Source of the DNA: an uncultured Acidobacteriota bacterium
GTDB taxonomy: Bacteria > Acidobacteriota > Blastocatellia > Pyrinomonadales > Pyrinomonadaceae
Length of the DNA: 64,000 bases
Reading direction: 5' to 3'
Assembly: GCA_902826795.1 (NCBI GenBank)
Contig: CADEGD010000006.1
Span: 1 to 64,000 of the forward strand
The notes under the pieces were generated by a model. It saw only the letters and a program-made list of their open reading frames with translations, searched no databases and was not told the DNA's origin. Both the position numbers and the translations under genes were made by a program. Every line of letters begins with the position of its first letter. The first letter of the stretch is position 1. Of this stretch, positions 60,850 through 64,000 are shown piece by piece.

Positions 60850-61401
60850 CTACTTTGCCGCCGGTTTATACGGCAGCGATGAATGGTGCAGGACGATCCG
60901 AAGATTCCCCTTGTCGTCACGCTTGTAAGCCCACGTCTTGTCAACCACGGTTTCCTCTCCTTTGGCGTTCCAAATATAGACATTGCCCATCGAGATCGCC
61001 GTATCGCCGCTAAGGATGATTCCGCGAGGTTTGCTTTCGCATTTCTTCCAGCCTTTCAATGCGAAGCCGCTGTCATCCTTGTACTTCGCGTTTCCGCCGA
61101 CGAAGTAGGCAAGTGCACCTTCTTTATCCATCCGAAAAGTTTGCTCGCCCGTCGTCAACGTCGGTTTGAAAAGCACCACGCCGTTTTGATAACCATAGGC
61201 CGCGTCGATGATGTCGGAAGCGACCTGCGTGTAGTTCCCGCCGGACTCCTTCGTCTCGTTGATCTTTACCAATGCACCGCACCAAGCTTTTTGGGCATCT
61301 TTTACCTGTTGTTCTGTAATATCGTAGCTCGTCACGGTTTGCGCATAGTTAATTGCCGATAACGCGAATGTTAAAACAAATCCCAAAGCCAACTTTTTCA
61401 T
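60850..61401 (-). CDS. Secreted protein of unknown function, downstream of a Mn riboswitch
   Basis: The 183-residue protein has a signal peptide ending at INYAQ and a small NTF2-like-looking domain: DAQKAWCGALVKINE, AYGYQNGVVLFKPTLTTGEQTFR, GALAYFVGGNAKYKDDSGFALKGWKKCESK and GNLRIVLHHSSLPY. Similar proteins have been labelled phosphoribosyl-AMP cyclohydrolase, but no such site is visible. The closing HHSS might bind metal. A manganese riboswitch lies upstream (61576-61674). Confidence 0.72.
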   Translation of the reverse strand: MKKLALGFVLTFALSAINYAQTVTSYDITEQQVKDAQKAWCGALVKINETKESGGNYTQVASDIIDAAYGYQNGVVLFKPTLTTGEQTFRMDKEGALAYFVGGNAKYKDDSGFALKGWKKCESKPRGIILSGDTAISMGNVYIWNAKGEETVVDKTWAYKRDDKGNLRIVLHHSSLPYKPAAK

Positions 61402-61453
61402 TTCTACCCTTTTCTCCTTGAAATTTATTGTCTGCCTAATGTGATCCGCAGGC

Positions 61454-61507
61454 TTACCGATCCCACTCAAACGTTCCGAGTCTGGTCCCGCCTCCGGTTG
61501 GTTTCAT
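61454..61507 (-). CDS. Possible 17-residue leader peptide
   Basis: ATG at 61507 opens a frame of MKPTGGGTRLGTFEWDR ending in TAA. AGGGAAG lies just upstream. It is between the riboswitch terminator and the secreted-protein gene. It might be a real small protein or chance; its short length allows no further call. Confidence 0.35.
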   Translation of the reverse strand: MKPTGGGTRLGTFEWDR

Positions 61508-61538
61508 ATCTTCCCTTGCTCGTTTCGGCCAAAGAGAA

Positions 61539-61585
61539 AAGACCTTTCGCAGAACTGTCGGTTAACAGATCCTGCGAAAGGTCTT
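61539..61585 (-). terminator. Terminator of the manganese riboswitch
   Basis: On the minus strand AAGACCTTTCGCAG pairs perfectly over 14 bp with CTGCGAAAGGTCTT around a 19-base loop, followed by TTCTCTTT. The left side uses the 3' strand of the riboswitch P1 helix (AAGACCTTTC), so P1 and the terminator exclude each other. Confidence 0.85.
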
Positions 61586-61674
61586 GATACTTATCGAACA
61601 AGGCCGGAATGCTTTTTCGCATTCGTAATGACGACCTTGCCACCCTCGTAAGGGCTATCTACTCCCCTCTCACC
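61576..61674 (-). promoter_or_regulatory. yybP-ykoY (Mn2+) riboswitch
   Basis: Read on the minus strand: GAGAGG then GGGGAGTAG (61667-61659), a hairpin GCCCTTACGAGGGT, GGCAAGG with the loop GTCGTCATTACG (61635-61624), hairpin AATGCGAAAAAGCATT (61623-61608), CCGGCCTTGT (61607-61598), and closing CAAGACCTTTC (61586-61576). These are the ordered conserved blocks of the yybP-ykoY manganese riboswitch. The last block also belongs to the terminator stem, so bound Mn2+ should favour P1 and let transcription go on. The usual targets are Mn exporters (MntP, TerC, P-type ATPases); here the next genes are a tiny ORF and a secreted protein. Confidence 0.9.
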
Positions 61675-61681
61675 ACTAAGC

Positions 61682-61711
61682 AAGATAAAGAACCTTCCGC
61701 TTTTTTGTCAA
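61682..61711 (-). promoter_or_regulatory. Promoter of the Mn riboswitch transcript
   Basis: TTGACA (61711-61706) and TATCTT (61687-61682) are 18 bp apart. A start near 61675-61673 would begin the RNA at the GGTGAGAGG of the riboswitch P1, which is the expected place. Confidence 0.65.
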
Positions 61712-61766
61712 GCAGGATCTGTTAAATCGATGTTAAATTTTCAAAGAGCAAGTCTCGTGATCTCAA

Positions 61767-61970
61767 GTCGCCAACGGCGACTGACATTTAAAGCCTAGAG
61801 TGAAGCGAGGTTTCGCGAGCGTAACCCTAGGTTGCTACGCAAAATGTATCTGTCGCTGAAGGCGACGAACGCTCATTGCTCTCTTTCAGAGAGCAGGGAT
61901 CATGTGCCGCATAACCTAGGGTTTCGCAAAGCTTCACCCCAGGCTTTATAAGTTCGTCGCCGTTGGCGAT
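61767..61970. repeat. 204-bp nested palindromic element after sufB
   Basis: Outer arms TCGCCAACGGCGA (61768-61780) and TCGCCGTTGGCGA (61957-61969) are complements. Inside are AAAGCCTAG/AGGCTTT-type arms, ACCCTAGGTT/AACCTAGGGT arms, TCGCTGAAGGCGACGAA and GCTCTC/GAGAGC hairpins. It is the same family as 22191-22385. The right end is 5 bp from the sufB stop codon. Confidence 0.8.
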
Positions 61971-61974
61971 CAAA

Positions 61975-63414
61975 TCACCCAACGCTTCCCTCGAGCTTCA
62001 ATCCCAACAGCTTCTGAGCTTCGACAGCGTATTCCATCGGCAGTTCGCGGAACACTTCCTTGCAGAAGCCGTTGATGATAAGACTCACCGCGTCTTCCTG
62101 CGAGATGCCGCGTTGCTGAAGGTAGAACAACTGCTCTTCGCTGATCTTCGACGTGGTCGCTTCGTGTTCGACGCGTGCCGAGTTGTTCATCACCTCGATG
62201 TACGGGAACGTGTTCGCCTCAGACGAACCGCCGATGAGCATCGAATCGCACTGAGTATAGTTTCGAGCGCCAGCCGCTTTTGGCATCACCTTCACAAGGC
62301 CGCGGTACGAGTTGTTGGACTTGCCCGCCGAGATTCCCTTCGAGACGATCGTCGATTTTGTATTCTTGCCGAGGTGGATCATCTTCGTGCCGGTGTCGGC
62401 GATCTGAGCGTTGTTGGTTAGCGCGACCGAATAGAACTCGCCGATCGAATTGTCACCCTGCAAGATCACACTCGGATACTTCCACGTGATCGCCGAACCC
62501 GTTTCGACCTGCGTCCACGAGATCTTCGAATTCACGCCGCGGCACGCTCCGCGTTTCGTGACGAAATTGTAAATGCCGCCTTTGCCCGTTTCATCGCCCG
62601 CGTACCAATTCTGCACCGTCGAATATTTGATCTCCGCGTCATCGAGAGCGACGAGTTCGACGACCGCCGCGTGAAGCTGATTCGTATCGAACTGCGGCGC
62701 CGTGCAGCCTTCGTTATAGGCGACGTAGCCGCCTTCTTCTGCCACGATCAGCGTCCGCTCGAACTGTCCTGATTCCTGCGTGTTGATGCGGAAATAGGTC
62801 GAAAGCTCCATCGGGCACCGCACGCCTTTTGGAATGAAAACGAACGAACCGTCAGAGAATACGGCAGAGTTCAACGCCGCGTAATAGTTGTCACCGACCG
62901 GCACGACCGAGCCGAGATATTTCTGGATCAGCTCGGGATAATCGGCAACCGCCTCGGTAAACGAACAGAAGATAACGCCTGCTTTCTTGAGCTTTTCCTT
63001 GTACGTCGTCGCGACCGAAACCGAATCGAACACAGCATCGACCGCCACGTTCGCAAGCATCTTCTGCTCGCTCAGCGGAATCCCAAGTTTCTCGAACGTC
63101 TTTATCAGTTCCGGATCGACCTCGTCCATCGAAGCTTTCTTCGGCTTTTGCTTAGGGGCCGAATAGTAAGAAATGTTCTGGAAATCGATGTTCGGATAAT
63201 CGAAGTTCGCCCAGTTGTCCGGCGCGGTCATCTTCAGCCACTGCCTGTAAGCCTTCAGTCTAAACTCAAGCAGCCACTCCGGCTCGTTCTTCTTCGAAGA
63301 GATCAGCCGCACCGTATCCTCGGACAAGCCTTTGGCTATCGTCTCGGTCTCGATATCGGTGACGAATCCGTATTTATATTCCCGGTTTGTAAGTAACTCT
63401 GCTGCTGTACTCAT
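61975..63414 (-). CDS. sufB: Fe-S cluster assembly protein SufB
   Basis: The 479-residue protein has the SufB pattern: [42 protein letters not shown] with a key cysteine, [23 protein letters not shown], and [26 protein letters not shown]. It is the main cluster-building scaffold with SufC and SufD. Unlike in most operons, sufC and sufD are not next to it but 4.5 and 8.6 kb downstream. Confidence 0.95.
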   Translation of the reverse strand: MSTAAELLTNREYKYGFVTDIETETIAKGLSEDTVRLISSKKNEPEWLLEFRLKAYRQWLKMTAPDNWANFDYPNIDFQNISYYSAPKQKPKKASMDEVDPELIKTFEKLGIPLSEQKMLANVAVDAVFDSVSVATTYKEKLKKAGVIFCSFTEAVADYPELIQKYLGSVVPVGDNYYAALNSAVFSDGSFVFIPKGVRCPMELSTYFRINTQESGQFERTLIVAEEGGYVAYNEGCTAPQFDTNQLHAAVVELVALDDAEIKYSTVQNWYAGDETGKGGIYNFVTKRGACRGVNSKISWTQVETGSAITWKYPSVILQGDNSIGEFYSVALTNNAQIADTGTKMIHLGKNTKSTIVSKGISAGKSNNSYRGLVKVMPKAAGARNYTQCDSMLIGGSSEANTFPYIEVMNNSARVEHEATTSKISEEQLFYLQQRGISQEDAVSLIINGFCKEVFRELPMEYAVEAQKLLGLKLEGSVG

Positions 63415-63420
63415 TTACTT

Positions 63421-63547
63421 TTCACCACAGAGAGCACAGAGAACACGAAGATTTTCAGGGCATAGTCGCACAACCGAAATCATCCTGTTAATCCTGTACA
63501 TCCTGTTATTTACTGCCTCTGTGCTCTCCGTGTCCTCTGTGGTTGAA
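63421..63547. repeat. Inverted pair of CCACAGAG-type repeats between the Rrf2 gene and sufB
   Basis: The left arm begins TTCACCACAGAGAGCACAG (63421) and the right arm, read inverted, TTCAACCACAGAGGACACGG (63547-63528). The 65-base centre contains three AATCCTGT/CATCCTGT units. There is no gene inside. It occupies the gap from 6 bp ahead of the sufB ATG to 9 bp after the Rrf2 stop. Confidence 0.75.
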
Positions 63548-63556
63548 TTCCCTTTT

Positions 63557-64000
63557 TTAAACCCGCGAAGGCTCGATAGTCCTATGAATTCCTTGTATCT
63601 GATGGAACATCGCATCGACCGACTGTTCATCGCCCACCAAACCCGCAAGCGTGATCCGCGACAACGCGTTTTCGACTATCTCATGCAACCCTACGATCAC
63701 CGGGCGAATGCCGCAATCGCCGGTGTGAATACATTTATCGAGCACTCCCGTATAACTCTCGCAGTGCGAACTCAACACGTCTTCATCGAGCACCTTGATG
63801 ATCTCGTTCAAGAAAATATCGCCAGCCGGCCGTGCGAGAAAATATCCCCCCTTCGTGCCGCGCGTCGAATTCACAAACCCGGCCTTGTTCAGCAGCCACA
63901 TCAGCTTGCCGGCGTTAGCGGTCGATATACCCTCGCGCTCGGCGATCTGCGGCAGCGTGAGAGTTTCGCCATCCTTCAAATTCGCAAGCTGCACAAGGCA
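63557..64000 (-). CDS. Rrf2-family Fe-S-sensing regulator (5' end beyond window)
   Basis: The open frame runs to the window edge, so the first helix of the winged helix-turn-helix is not seen. Visible are EREGISTANAGKLMWLLNKAGFVNSTRGTKGGYFLARP, typical Rrf2, and three cysteines SSHC-x9-C-x5-C (HCESYTGVLDKC, GDCGIRP) that can hold a 2Fe-2S cluster as in IscR/SufR/NsrR. Its position just ahead of sufB suggests it controls the suf genes. Confidence 0.88.
   Translation of the reverse strand, partial: CLVQLANLKDGETLTLPQIAEREGISTANAGKLMWLLNKAGFVNSTRGTKGGYFLARPAGDIFLNEIIKVLDEDVLSSHCESYTGVLDKCIHTGDCGIRPVIVGLHEIVENALSRITLAGLVGDEQSVDAMFHQIQGIHRTIEPSRV

Noticed and set aside
1-64000. Prophage or integrative element
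   Set aside because: No integrase, phage structural genes or tRNA-linked direct repeats were found; the two tRNA genes look intact with ordinary neighbours.

Overview
The window looks like a contiguous piece of a Gram-negative, probably aerobic bacterial chromosome of moderately high GC content. The gene mix (many secreted lone enzymes with signal peptides, TIGR03663/Agl23-type membrane proteins, an M16 peptidase pair, a full SUF pathway, many dispersed palindromic repeats) fits Acidobacteriota best. That placement is an inference from gene content only, since no rRNA is present.

Layout. 1-5.6 kb: secreted or periplasmic proteins on the minus strand (beta-lactamase-like hydrolase, TPR protein, NTF2-like protein, amidohydrolase, YncE-like propeller) and a Fis-type regulator. 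5.9-9.6 kb: a three-gene operon chained by ATGA overlaps (Cap4/DUF4297-like nuclease, small middle component, SMC/DUF3732-like ATPase with a zinc hook). Its composition and order match the Lamassu/ABC-three-component defence systems. 9.6-10.5 kb: a field of palindromic repeats. 10.5-12.5 kb: a LytS/LytR-type two-component system. 12.6-14.5 kb: a HerA-like translocase and a KTSC protein. 14.6-18.5 kb: two polytopic GT-C-like membrane proteins. 19.4-25.5 kb: a type III-like restriction-modification pair (res upstream of mod) with a 195-bp nested palindrome between the genes.

25.6-40.4 kb is mostly housekeeping: ychF, a TlpA-like thioredoxin, tRNA-Glu(CTC), alaA, a CAT-anticodon tRNA, a POT peptide transporter, an Nfu protein, a HigBA-like toxin-antitoxin pair with a clean promoter-operator, and an active/inactive M16 peptidase pair. 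40.4-47.2 kb is a tightly coupled minus-strand operon for surface polysaccharide (lone HisKA domain, alpha/alpha-toroid protein, DUF354, asparagine synthase, WcaJ-type phosphotransferase) that ends in prmC.

49.4-64 kb is a long minus-strand region holding the SUF iron-sulfur system (Rrf2 regulator, sufB, sufC, sufD, sufS, sufU). The suf genes are separated by unrelated modules: an MntA-HepT pair, a HicAB pair, a GxxExxY gene packed between 34-bp inverted repeats, PhzF, two RidA proteins, SbtA, a royal-jelly-type propeller and a GT-C protein. Between sufB and the rest lies a convincing yybP-ykoY (Mn2+) riboswitch with its own promoter and terminator, in front of a secreted protein that is not a transporter.

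The most interesting points are the GxxExxY cassette and the wider family of CCACAGAG-type inverted repeats, the Mn riboswitch with an unusual target, the Lamassu-like operon, and the tendency of repeat elements to sit on stop codons. No database search was run. Family calls rest on recognised motifs and general family knowledge.
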